Below, piece after piece: positions 1 through 8,931 of a DNA stretch of 64,000 nt. Under the pieces are notes generated by a model that worked only from the letters and a program-made list of their open reading frames with translations, searched no databases and had not been told where the DNA came from. Every line of letters starts with the position of its first letter. Within the stretch, counting starts at the first letter, position 1. The position numbers and the translations under genes were made by a program. The stretch is from NCBI GenBank assembly GCA_031385545.1, contig JANNBN010000033.1, positions 6,923 through 70,922 on the forward strand, written 5' to 3'. The stretch is from JANNBN01 sp031385545. Its GTDB lineage: Bacteria; Actinomycetota; Acidimicrobiia; Acidimicrobiales; JANYDT01.

Positions 1-1
1 G

Positions 2-127
2 GGCGGGACCTCGGCGGCCGATCTCGTCAGCGCCGGCCGGATCGTCGAGCACAGGTCAGGTTCAGCGGCAGGGCTCGACGCGCTGCTTCGATCCAGCCCG
101 GCACCGATGATGACGACCGCGTTCTGA
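2..127 (+). CDS. C-terminal end of an unidentified protein (partial)
   Basis: An open frame runs from the window edge to a TGA at 125-127 and gives 41 residues ending ...LRSSPAPMMTTAF. Third codon positions are strongly G/C, as in the real genes of this window. I do not recognise the family from so short a tail. The repeat element begins about 50 bp after the stop, so this gene and groES are probably separate transcription units. A shadow frame exists on the other strand but reads less like protein. Confidence 0.4.
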   Translation, partial: GGTSAADLVSAGRIVEHRSGSAAGLDALLRSSPAPMMTTAF

Positions 128-176
128 CCAAACCTGCCGAACGAGCCAAACCGGCCAAAGTGCGCTCGTCGACGCT

Positions 177-288
177 CCAACGTTGGTCTCAGCGCAACCA
201 ACCTTGCACCCAGCGCGGCCAACGGTGGGAAATTCGTTCGATTTGAGGGTGATGTTGCGTGGGTTGGTTGCTGAGGGCCCAACGTTGG
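177..288. repeat. Dispersed 112-bp palindrome element, copy A
   Basis: CCAACGTTGG or a close variant starts at 177, 198 and 219, exactly 21 bp apart, and again at 279, 60 bp after the third. The right end carries an inverted unit (GGGTTGGTTGCTG at 260-272). The same architecture and the same total length recur at 37003-37114. Weaker CCAAA-type units lie upstream at 128-165. Function is unknown; phased operator sites or a small dispersed intergenic repeat both fit. Confidence 0.75.
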
Positions 289-426
289 AGCGGGGGGCAG
301 AGGTCCTCACTTCGTCAGGTTGACCCGTTGTGGGTCGGTGTCACCCTGCGGGAGAACACCTCGCAATCGCTTTCGGAGGTGTTTTACCCCGGCGCTGGGG
401 GTGACCTCTCTCACGGAACTCGCGAA

Positions 427-453
427 CTGGCACTCTCGGTAGGGGATTGCCAG
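427..453. promoter_or_regulatory. Second, degenerate CIRCE-type operator
   Basis: CTGGCACTC, nine bases, then GATTGCCAG. This matches the HrcA operator (nine-base arms, nine-base spacer) with a weakened right arm. It lies 50 bp upstream of the better site at 477-503. It probably helps HrcA repress groES-groEL, though this arm may bind poorly. Confidence 0.55.
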
Positions 454-477
454 CTAGGTCGCTGCGTGGTCTATCGT
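447..477 (+). promoter_or_regulatory. Possible groES promoter between the two operators
   Basis: TTGCCA at 447-452 and TATCGT at 472-477 are 19 bp apart and lie between the two CIRCE sites. HrcA bound at either site would then block the polymerase. The hexamers are imperfect and the spacer is long, so this is tentative. Confidence 0.3.
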
Positions 478-503
478 TGGCACTCTCACGTATCGAGTGC
501 CAG
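477..503. promoter_or_regulatory. CIRCE operator (HrcA binding site) of groESL
   Basis: TTGGCACTC, TCACGTATC, GAGTGCCAG: nine-base inverted arms around a nine-base spacer, close to the consensus TTAGCACTC-N9-GAGTGCTAA. It lies about 95 bp before groES. CIRCE is the operator of the heat-shock repressor HrcA, whose gene is not in this window. Confidence 0.88.
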
Positions 504-596
504 TCCCACTGCCATGTCACTGTTCTGCCACTGTCACAGCCAGTGCAGCGTCGGCGGTGCTCGGTTCTCGAATCCCGCGCTCCTTTGGAGGAAGAA

Positions 597-884
597 ATGA
601 ACGTCCAGCCGCTCGAGGACCGGATTGTCGTCCGGCCCGCTGAATCAGAGACCACCACGGCTTCTGGTCTGGTCATCCCCGACACCGCCAAGGAAAAGCC
701 CCAACAGGGCGAGGTCCTGGCAGTCGGCCCTGGTCGCACCACCGACGATGGCAAGGTCATCGCTATGACCGTCAAAGTTGGCGACCGCGTCCTTTACTCC
801 AAGTACGGCGGCACCGAAGTGACTGTGAAGGGCGAGGACCTCCTCATTCTGAACAGCCGCGACGTGCTCGCGATCATGGGCTGA
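597..884 (+). CDS. groES: Co-chaperonin GroES (Cpn10)
   Basis: A 95-residue protein, the usual GroES size. It starts MNVQPLEDRIVVRP and holds the mobile-loop region (ASGLVIPDTAKEKPQQGEV) and the typical C-terminal YGGTEV...DLLILNSRDVLAIM. It caps the GroEL cylinder in ATP-driven folding of cytosolic proteins. The ATG at 597 was chosen over an in-frame upstream start because it follows a strong GGAGGAAG ribosome site and matches family length. groEL follows after 22 bp, forming the usual operon under CIRCE control. Confidence 0.97.
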   Translation: MNVQPLEDRIVVRPAESETTTASGLVIPDTAKEKPQQGEVLAVGPGRTTDDGKVIAMTVKVGDRVLYSKYGGTEVTVKGEDLLILNSRDVLAIMG

Positions 885-906
885 TCGAAGGGAACTGACA
901 GCACAC

Positions 907-2550
<1,644 letters not shown>

Positions 2551-2603
2551 GTTCCACCCCCGGGTGAAACTCCTGCCACGTCCACGACGTGGTGCGCTTC
2601 GAC

Positions 2604-2645
2604 GAAGGACCGGTCCCTCTGGGGTCGGTCCTTCCGTCATTTTGG
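2604..2645 (+). terminator. Rho-independent terminator of groESL
   Basis: GAAGGACCG (2604-2612) pairs with CGGTCCTTC (2626-2634) over a 13-base GC-rich loop. A T-containing stretch (cgtcattttgg) follows. It sits 54 bp after the groEL stop. Confidence 0.75.
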
Positions 2646-2722
2646 TGATGTTGCTCTGGATGACCATGCCTCACGTGACGGTTCTCAGGTGAGCAACTAT
2701 TCAGTACACGTACAATTCCGGG

Positions 2723-3331
2723 ATGAAGAAACTCACCGTACTCATCATCGGCGCGACGATGATGGCGGCGTGCGGCGGCTCATCGGCTGAATCCTCCGAC
2801 TCCACCGTCGTTGCTGCAACCATCGTCGAAACGATTGCGTCCCCGGCCTCCGTAACAACCGGCGAGCCGACCTCCGAGTCGGCGGTCGACGTTGGAGAAG
2901 GAGAAGCAGCGGTGGTGTTGGGTCAGTCGTCAGACCCCATGGCCCAGTTGGCTGCCACACTCGGAATCACCGATCCCGCTGACATGACCTGCATCACCGA
3001 CAAAGTTGCGGCAAGCGGCGGTCCGGGCACACCAGATGCAACCGGGATCGACCCGGCGCTGGTCAAAGCGGTCATGGCGTGTCAGCCCCCCAGCCTGGTG
3101 GAATTGGCGTCGCAGCAAATTTCGGTGCGATTGCCGAACCTCTCCGGCGAACAGGCGACGTGTGCGGCGAAGGCCACACTCACCGCGCTGTCGGGCAACG
3201 AAAAGGTTGATTTCTCGGCCCTTACGGCTGGCCCGTCTGCCATCCCGGCGGGCTTGCGGGCTCAGCTCAACGAGCCCATCCGGGCGTGTGGCCTGACTGA
3301 CGCGGACCTCAAGGCATATCTGGGCGGCTGA
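2723..3331 (+). CDS. Secreted lipoprotein of unknown function
   Basis: A 202-residue protein with a short signal sequence and a lipobox, so Cys17 (MMAAC) should be lipidated and the protein tethered outside the membrane. A Ser/Thr/Val-rich linker covers roughly residues 19-60. A C-terminal domain of about 130 residues follows with four cysteines (MTCITD, MACQPP, ATCAAK, IRACGL) that could form two disulfides. I do not recognise the domain. The 3' end overlaps the convergent menH by 23 bp. Confidence 0.75.
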   Translation: MKKLTVLIIGATMMAACGGSSAESSDSTVVAATIVETIASPASVTTGEPTSESAVDVGEGEAAVVLGQSSDPMAQLAATLGITDPADMTCITDKVAASGGPGTPDATGIDPALVKAVMACQPPSLVELASQQISVRLPNLSGEQATCAAKATLTALSGNEKVDFSALTAGPSAIPAGLRAQLNEPIRACGLTDADLKAYLGG

Positions 3332-4118
3332 CCGATCTGATGAACCGGCCCACGGCTTCGGCCGTCGGGCCAGGCCGTTCGAGGTGGGCGGTGTGCCCTG
3401 CCCCACTGACGCGATGCAGGGTTCCCGGGAGTTCCAGCCCGATCGACGCGAACTTCTCGTCTTCCGCTCCGGCGATGACGAGCGTCGGTTGGGCGATGGT
3501 GGCCAACCGCGGACGCAAGTTTTCCTGCGCACCAGTTCCGCAACGCCGGAGACTGGCCGCCAGTCCGTCTGCCCGGTTGTGCAGACGGGCCGCCAGGTGA
3601 GCGGACTCGGCATCGAGCCCACGAAACATGGGCTGGGCGAGCCATCGGTCAAGGAACGCCGGGACCCCGATGGTTTGCAGCTTGTCGGCCAGTGCGTGGT
3701 CTGCTGCGAGCCGAGCAGCCCGCTCGGCTGGGTCGGCAATCCCTGGCGTGGCACCGATGAGCGTGAGCGACAGGATTGCATCTGGTTGCAGCACAGCTAG
3801 ATGGAGGGCCGTGCGGCCACCCATGGAGTAACCCACGTAGTGCGCTGTGCCGCCGACATCTGCGAGGAGCGTGGCGGATTCCCACAGGTCAGCGGCGTCG
3901 TGCCTGCTGGGCGACAGGCCGTGGCCCGGTGCGTCGATGGCCAGTATCTCCATACCGGTTTGGTCCGCGAGCATCCCAGCGAACGGTTCCCAGCATTCTG
4001 CGTTCTGGGTGAATCCGTGCAGCAGTACCACCCGTTCGTCAGCCGGTCGGGTGCGGGCTGGGTGAAGTACTCGTGATGCCAAGGTCACAGCACTGCAGGG
4101 TACAGATGATCGGTGCAC
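3309..4118 (-). CDS. menH: Alpha/beta hydrolase, probable SHCHC synthase MenH
   Basis: A 269-residue alpha/beta hydrolase. VVLLHGFTQNAECWEP is the oxyanion-hole HG motif, GYSMGGRTA the nucleophile elbow (Ser), AGAEDEKF the acid loop and GAGHTAHLERP the catalytic His. MenH eliminates pyruvate from the MenD product in menaquinone synthesis. Its divergent position 56 bp from menD supports MenH over a generic hydrolase, as does the GYSMGGR elbow. The assignment rests partly on context. Confidence 0.8.
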   Translation of the reverse strand: MHRSSVPCSAVTLASRVLHPARTRPADERVVLLHGFTQNAECWEPFAGMLADQTGMEILAIDAPGHGLSPSRHDAADLWESATLLADVGGTAHYVGYSMGGRTALHLAVLQPDAILSLTLIGATPGIADPAERAARLAADHALADKLQTIGVPAFLDRWLAQPMFRGLDAESAHLAARLHNRADGLAASLRRCGTGAQENLRPRLATIAQPTLVIAGAEDEKFASIGLELPGTLHRVSGAGHTAHLERPGPTAEAVGRFIRSVSRPDMP

Positions 4119-4137
4119 ATGTGGTCAGCTAGAGACG

Positions 4138-4194
4138 ATGACAGCGCAGCGAATGACTTCCGAATGACCTCCGAATGACCTCCGAATCACTTCA
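4138..4194 (+). promoter_or_regulatory. menD leader: 11-bp repeats encoding overlapping mini-ORFs
   Basis: Four tandem 11-bp units (GAATGACNTCC and variants, 4151-4194) each carry an ATG except the last. The ATGs at 4153 and 4164 each encode M-T-S-E then stop, and each stop overlaps the next ATG as ATGA. The third ATG (4175) opens menD, which starts M-T-S-E-S. An in-frame ATG at 4138 extends the first mini-ORF to MTAQRMTSE. Termination-reinitiation could carry ribosomes into menD, and repeat slippage would change the number of mini-ORFs. Confidence 0.6.
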
Positions 4195-5893
4195 GGGTTT
4201 GACCCCGGCTGATATCGCCGCCACGTTTTGCGCCGTGCTGGTCGACGAATGGGTGCGTGCCGGGGTCTCGGTGGCGTGCATTGCTCCGGGGTCTCGGTCC
4301 ACGCCCGTCGCCCTTGCGCTTGCGGCGCGTGACGACCTGAGGGTCGAGGTGTTCCACGACGAACGCTCAGCAGCGTTCGCCGCCTTGGGCGTCGGTGCTG
4401 CGTCGGGCCGGCCGGCAATTCTGCTGTGCACCAGTGGCACCGCAGCCGCTCACTTCCACGCTGCCGTGATCGAAGCCGATCTTTCGGGTGTTCCCATAAT
4501 CGTGGTCACCGCCGACCGACCACCTGAACTGATCGACGTCGCTGCCCCACAAACCATCGACCAGACCAAGTTGTACGGCGGCTCGGTGCGCTGGTTCCAC
4601 GCACCCGGTGTTGCCGATGCCGCGCAGGCTGGTCTGTGGCGGTCGTTGGGAGCACGGGTATCTGGTGAGGCACTGGGTTTCAGCGGTCGCCCCGGGCCGG
4701 TGCATCTCAACCTCGCATTCCGGGAGCCGTTGGTCGGCACTGCGGGTGAGTTGCCAGAAGGCCGGGCCCACAACGCACCGTGGCATTCAATCGTACGTGG
4801 ACATACAGGTTCGCACGAACCGTTGACGCGGGCCTTGCTCGAAGCCTGGGACGGTCAGCGTGGAGTCATCCTCGCTGGTCGGGGTGCTGGTGATCCTGCG
4901 GTCGTGCTCAGGTTGGGTGAGCTGCTCGGCTGGCCCGTACTGTCTGATCACCGCTCGGGTTGTGCGGTCGCCTCGCAGGCCATCCGCCATTTCGATTCGC
5001 TGCTTCGCCACCCCGGCTTTGCCGAGCGCAACCGGCCCGACGTGGTGTTGCGAATCGGTGAAGCGCCGGCCAGCAAGGTCACGTCTCAGTGGGTTGCCTC
5101 CTCCGGTGCAGTCATCCACGCCGTGGTGCCGCCGGGGAAGTGGATCGACCCGGATCACCTGGCCGGGGCGCTCGTGATCGACGCGTCGGTGTTGCTTGAT
5201 GTCTGCGACGCGCTCAGCAACCGCCCGCGGCCTCCGCTGCGCTTCAGCGACGAATGGGAACGGGCCGACATTGCCGCCGCCTCCACTATCGCCGCAACGC
5301 TGTCAGCCGAGCCAGCCCTGACCGACCCGGCCGTCGCGCGGGCTGCAGTTCGAGCGGTCCAACCGGGAGGCGCGTTGGTGGTTTCGTCCTCAATGCCCGT
5401 GCGAGACGTCGAGTGGTTCGGTGAGCCGCGCGCTGACATCACCGTGGTGTCCAACCGTGGCGCCAACGGCATCGACGGCGTGCTGGCAACGGCAATCGGT
5501 GTGGCAGCAACAGGCAAGCCAACGGTGTGCCTCATCGGCGACATCGCATTGCTCCATGACAGTTCGTCGCTGACCGCGCTTGCTCGCCGCAACATTGATC
5601 TCACGATCCTGGTTACCGACAACGACGGTGGCGCCATCTTCTCGTTCTTGCCGCAGGCCACCACACTCGCCCACGAGCGGTACGAGTTGCTCTTCGGCAC
5701 GCCGCACGGTACCGACTTGGCCGCCATCTGCGCAGCGCACGCCCTCAGCGTCCAGTCCGTTGTAACCACTGCCGACATCGTGTTCCGTCCCGGCATCCAC
5801 GTGTTCGTGGCCAACACGGATCGCTCGGGCAATGTCGCTGTCCACGACCGGCTCAATGCCGCGGTGGGCGCGGCAGTCGATACCCTGGGGTGA
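4175..5893 (+). CDS. menD: SEPHCHC synthase MenD
   Basis: A 572-residue thiamine-diphosphate enzyme that joins isochorismate and 2-oxoglutarate in menaquinone synthesis. The MenD signature APGSRSTPVALALA lies near residues 37-50, with VFHDERSAAFAALG after it. A C-terminal ThDP-binding stretch (GDIALLHDSSSL... VTDNDGGAIFSFLP) carries the GDG-NN-type metal site. Length fits the family. The start is the third of three overlapping ATGs in an 11-bp repeat. The stop overlaps the menB start (TGATG). Confidence 0.95.
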   Translation: MTSESLQGLTPADIAATFCAVLVDEWVRAGVSVACIAPGSRSTPVALALAARDDLRVEVFHDERSAAFAALGVGAASGRPAILLCTSGTAAAHFHAAVIEADLSGVPIIVVTADRPPELIDVAAPQTIDQTKLYGGSVRWFHAPGVADAAQAGLWRSLGARVSGEALGFSGRPGPVHLNLAFREPLVGTAGELPEGRAHNAPWHSIVRGHTGSHEPLTRALLEAWDGQRGVILAGRGAGDPAVVLRLGELLGWPVLSDHRSGCAVASQAIRHFDSLLRHPGFAERNRPDVVLRIGEAPASKVTSQWVASSGAVIHAVVPPGKWIDPDHLAGALVIDASVLLDVCDALSNRPRPPLRFSDEWERADIAAASTIAATLSAEPALTDPAVARAAVRAVQPGGALVVSSSMPVRDVEWFGEPRADITVVSNRGANGIDGVLATAIGVAATGKPTVCLIGDIALLHDSSSLTALARRNIDLTILVTDNDGGAIFSFLPQATTLAHERYELLFGTPHGTDLAAICAAHALSVQSVVTTADIVFRPGIHVFVANTDRSGNVAVHDRLNAAVGAAVDTLG

Positions 5894-6804
5894 TGAACCC
5901 CCCTTTCGTCTCCGACACGTTCCGCCCCGAGGACTGGAACGACGTCCCGGGGTTCGAATTCGGCGACATCACCTATCACCGGGCCAAGTCCGTTGGGGCG
6001 GTTCGCATTGCGTTCAACCGGCCAGAGGTGCGTAATGCGTTCCGCCCGAAGACGGTCGACGAGCTGTACACGGCGCTTGACCACGCTCGTCAGTCGAGCG
6101 ACGTCGGCTGCGTCCTGCTCACCGGCAACGGCCCGTCGCCACGAGATGGTGGCCATGCATTCTGCAGCGGCGGCGACCAGCGCATCCGGGGCAAAGACGG
6201 CTACAAGTACGCCGAGGGCGACACTGCCGCGTCGATCGACCCGGGTCGTAGTGGGCGGCTGCACGTCTTGGAATGTCAGCGTCTCATTCGGTTCATGCCG
6301 AAGATTGTGGTGTGCGTGGTGAACGGGTGGGCTGCAGGGGGTGGCCACAGCCTGCACGCGGTCAGCGACCTCACGCTGGCAAGCAAGGAACATGCCCGAT
6401 TCAAGCAGACCGACACCGACGTGGCTAGCTTCGACGGCGGCTACGGCAGCGCGTATCTTGCGAAACAGGTGGGGCAGAAGTTCGCACGAGAGATCTTCTT
6501 CCTCGGTCGCACTTATACCGCCGATGACATGCATCGTATGGGTGCTGTCAATGCTGTGTACCCGCACGCCGAGCTTGAGGTGCAGGCGCTGCAATGGGCG
6601 CGTGAGATCTGTAGCAAGAGCCCGATGGGCCAGCGCATGTCGAAGTTCGCGTTCAACCTGGTGGACGACGGTCTGGTTGGCCAGCAGGTGTTCGCCGGTG
6701 AAGCCACCCGCCTGGCCTACATGACCGACGAGGCCGAAGAAGGCCGAGATGCATTCTTAGAAAAACGTGACCCGGACTGGTCCGAGTACCCCTACTACTA
6801 CTGA
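5893..6804 (+). CDS. menB: Naphthoate synthase (DHNA-CoA synthase) MenB
   Basis: A 303-residue crotonase-fold enzyme that closes the ring of O-succinylbenzoyl-CoA to give DHNA-CoA. It has the MenB hallmarks: FCSGGDQRIRG, VVNGWAAGGGHSLHAVSDLTLAS, and QTDTDVASFDGGYGSAYLA with the conserved Asp, plus a C-terminal WSEYPYYY tail. It is translationally coupled to menD by a 1-nt overlap. Its TGA lies inside a tRNA-Arg-like fragment, so the gene sits exactly at the edge of the accessory islet. Confidence 0.95.
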   Translation: MNPPFVSDTFRPEDWNDVPGFEFGDITYHRAKSVGAVRIAFNRPEVRNAFRPKTVDELYTALDHARQSSDVGCVLLTGNGPSPRDGGHAFCSGGDQRIRGKDGYKYAEGDTAASIDPGRSGRLHVLECQRLIRFMPKIVVCVVNGWAAGGGHSLHAVSDLTLASKEHARFKQTDTDVASFDGGYGSAYLAKQVGQKFAREIFFLGRTYTADDMHRMGAVNAVYPHAELEVQALQWAREICSKSPMGQRMSKFAFNLVDDGLVGQQVFAGEATRLAYMTDEAEEGRDAFLEKRDPDWSEYPYYY

Positions 6805-6845
6805 CTTCGGATCAGACGGTTGGGAGTTCGAGTCTTTGCGGGCGG
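6801..6845 (+). pseudogene. 3'-half fragment of a tRNA-Arg gene (anticodon UCG)
   Basis: From 6801 the sequence reads as an anticodon stem CTGAC, loop with TCG, stem, variable loop and T-arm (GTTCGAGTC). The first 34 bases match the intact tRNA-Arg(ACG) of this window (from 53673) at 30 positions by my count. The 5' half is missing because menB coding sequence occupies that place, and the anticodon-stem TGA is the menB stop. tRNA 3' halves are typical integration-site remnants. Confidence 0.6.
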
Positions 6846-6900
6846 CGAGTCGTTGTCGCATCGGGTAAGCGCATCGTGCGCACGCCTGTATGATCTAAGT

Positions 6901-7200
6901 ATGACTCAACAGAAGCGTCGACTCACGGTGACGGTCGATCCCGAACTCGTCGAAGCCGCTAACCGAGCGGTGGCCAGCGGCTCGGCCGACTCGCTGAGCG
7001 GTTGGGTGAACGCTGCGCTGACAGATCGGGCGCGACGCGACCAGCAGTTGGCCCGGCTCGGTGACTCGATCGCGGACTACGAGGCGGAGTTCGGTGAGAT
7101 CACCACCGAGGAGATCGCCCAGCAACGACGATCGGATCGACAACGCGCCGTCGTCGTTCGAGGCACGCATAAGCGTCCGGCCAAAGCCAAGACCGCGTGA
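6901..7200 (+). CDS. VapB-like antitoxin
   Basis: A 99-residue protein starting MTQQKRRLTVTVDPELVEAANRAV, which has the beta-strand plus helix look of a ribbon-helix-helix DNA-binding domain. SGWVNAALTDRARRD follows, then a charged tail likely to wrap the toxin. It is coupled by a GTGA overlap to a PIN-domain gene, the usual antitoxin-toxin order. It should bind the toxin and repress its own promoter. The start ATG at 6901 matches the domain start; an upstream in-frame extension reads as non-coding. Confidence 0.8.
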   Translation: MTQQKRRLTVTVDPELVEAANRAVASGSADSLSGWVNAALTDRARRDQQLARLGDSIADYEAEFGEITTEEIAQQRRSDRQRAVVVRGTHKRPAKAKTA

Positions 7201-7574
7201 CCACGATCTTCGATGCCGGGGCGTTGATCGGGCTCGATCACAACGACCGTGCGATGTGGGTGAGGCTCAAGGGGCTGCACCTGGCGGGCGAGCGTCCCGT
7301 GACGCACGGCGGTGTCGTCGGTCAGGTCTGGCGGGGTGGACCACGACAGGCGCGACTGGCGACCGCGCTAGCGGGGATGGACGTGAGGTCCCTGGACGAG
7401 CGACTTGGCCGTGTCGCCGGGGAACTGTTGGCTTCGACCCGGTTGTCCGATGTCGCGGACGCAGCTCTCGTCGCTCTCGCAGCCGACGGCGACGAGATCA
7501 TCACGCTTGACAGCGATGACCTCGGACAACTCGTTGAGTCCGCTGGCTGCCATGTCGAGTTGATCCGTGCCTGA
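7197..7574 (+). CDS. VapC-like PIN-domain toxin
   Basis: A 125-residue PIN-domain ribonuclease. FDAGALIGLD carries the first acidic residue. SDVADAALVALAADGDEIITLDSDDLGQL carries the remaining acidic residues that bind Mg2+. VapC toxins cleave tRNA or rRNA when freed from antitoxin. It starts with GTG overlapping the antitoxin stop. The pair lies just inside the islet that follows menB, a common place for stabilising modules. Confidence 0.82.
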   Translation: MTTIFDAGALIGLDHNDRAMWVRLKGLHLAGERPVTHGGVVGQVWRGGPRQARLATALAGMDVRSLDERLGRVAGELLASTRLSDVADAALVALAADGDEIITLDSDDLGQLVESAGCHVELIRA

Positions 7575-7667
7575 CCCGGCTCGACACCGCACGAGTTCGT
7601 CAGACGCGCAAGCGCCACCCCGGTGGCGAGTCCGGGACTCCTGAGCACGAGAGGGGTGTCTGAACGC

Positions 7668-7991
7668 TTAAAGGAACGCTGCGAGGATTTCGCCTGCGGC
7701 TTCGAGGTCATCGGCGATCATTTCGTCGCCGATGGTCGTGTAGATCGGATTGCCACCGAGGACGATGGAGTCGGTCGTTTCGAACAGTTGGGGGCCGATG
7801 ATGTCCGGGTCAAGGACACCGTCGAAGAAATCGCCGACGGCGTTGCTGCCGCTTTCCATGGTTTCGGCAAAACCGCGCATGACCGTGACCTGATCTTCCA
7901 GGTCGACGCCGAGGAACGTGTAGGAGATGTTGGTGTTGGCGATCCGTGCGACCCATGATCCGTCGACGATCCCGATGAGCAGTGCTGGCAT
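7668..7991 (-). CDS. Small protein of unknown function in a two-gene unit
   Basis: A 107-residue protein with no motif I recognise. It is rich in acidic and hydrophobic residues and has no signal peptide (MPALLIGIVDGSWVARIANTN...). It follows the 253-residue gene after 17 bp on the same strand, so the two are probably co-transcribed. Codon bias is like real genes here. Confidence 0.6.
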   Translation of the reverse strand: MPALLIGIVDGSWVARIANTNISYTFLGVDLEDQVTVMRGFAETMESGSNAVGDFFDGVLDPDIIGPQLFETTDSIVLGGNPIYTTIGDEMIADDLEAAGEILAAFL

Positions 7992-8008
7992 AACAATCGT
8001 CCGTTCGC

Positions 8009-8770
8009 TTACTTAACCGCAGTGATGGTGACGTCAACCTCGAGCGAACTCGGACCCGACGTTGGCGAAGCGATGATGTTGAGTCCGGTCTGCGACCTGT
8101 CCCACGTGAACGGGGCCGACGGATCGGCGCCTGACGGGGCCATCGGGCTGCCGTTGGTGGTGACGTACCAGATTGGTCTTGGTCCCATCCCGGCGAACTG
8201 AAAGTTGAAGTGGATCCAGACACCGAACTTCACCCCGTTGGCCGGGTTGATCCATTCGAGCCACACATCTGCTGGTCCTTCGGCAAGCCACGAAATCCGT
8301 TGGCTTGCCCCGATGGACTGTTGGCCGGAACTGGCCAACAAGACCGGGCCGGGGGAGTGGGTGAGCGCACCGAATCCGTCTTGCAGGTTCGCGCCGCTGA
8401 TGCCGATGTTGAACTGCACGGGCGAGTAGTTGGTGTACTTGATCAGCATGTCGGACTCGTCAGCCGTCAGCGAAACAGCGGTGGTCGGGTGGCCAGAGGG
8501 TGCTTCGCGGGTCACGACCCCGGACAGTTCAATGCCGTTGGTGATGTCGGCGCACGGGACCGTCTCAGTGCGGAACGGGGCGCCACTGACGGTTCTGCCG
8601 ATCGCGTAGTACTCCTGGCGCGTGGTCACATCGGTCGCCGACGCGCCCGGCAGGACGAGGCGGGTGGACAATGACGATCCGTCACCGGTGAGCGTTAATG
8701 CCCCGGAGCCGTGACAGGCGACGACCTTGTTGTCTGGGGTGAAGACCGAAACGTCTTGCACAGCAATCAT
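8009..8770 (-). CDS. Unknown beta-rich protein
   Basis: A 253-residue protein, first gene of a two-gene unit, with a good ribosome site (AGAGGA) before its ATG. There is no signal peptide or membrane segment. Alternating hydrophobic stretches and many Gly/Ser/Thr/Pro suggest an all-beta fold. The second half (DVWLEWINPANGVKFGVWIHFNFQFAG) vaguely recalls small pore-forming or lectin-like proteins, but I cannot name a family. It lies in the accessory islet after menB. Confidence 0.65.
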   Translation of the reverse strand: MIAVQDVSVFTPDNKVVACHGSGALTLTGDGSSLSTRLVLPGASATDVTTRQEYYAIGRTVSGAPFRTETVPCADITNGIELSGVVTREAPSGHPTTAVSLTADESDMLIKYTNYSPVQFNIGISGANLQDGFGALTHSPGPVLLASSGQQSIGASQRISWLAEGPADVWLEWINPANGVKFGVWIHFNFQFAGMGPRPIWYVTTNGSPMAPSGADPSAPFTWDRSQTGLNIIASPTSGPSSLEVDVTITAVK

Positions 8771-8931
8771 GATGAATTCCTCTGAGCCGAAGCGAGTGTC
8801 GGAGGTGATATCTCGCAGCGTGACGATGACGGCCGACGGAACCGTGGTCTGTGATGGCGATCACGCTCGACGGCGATGTGACAAAGACCGTAAACCACGA
8901 AGGAGCCGCACGAGATGGCACGGACCGGTGC

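Noticed and set aside
5155..6594. 479-residue open frame antisense to menD-menB
   Set aside because: It crosses two certain genes on the opposite strand, is of shadow composition, and has no recognisable domain.
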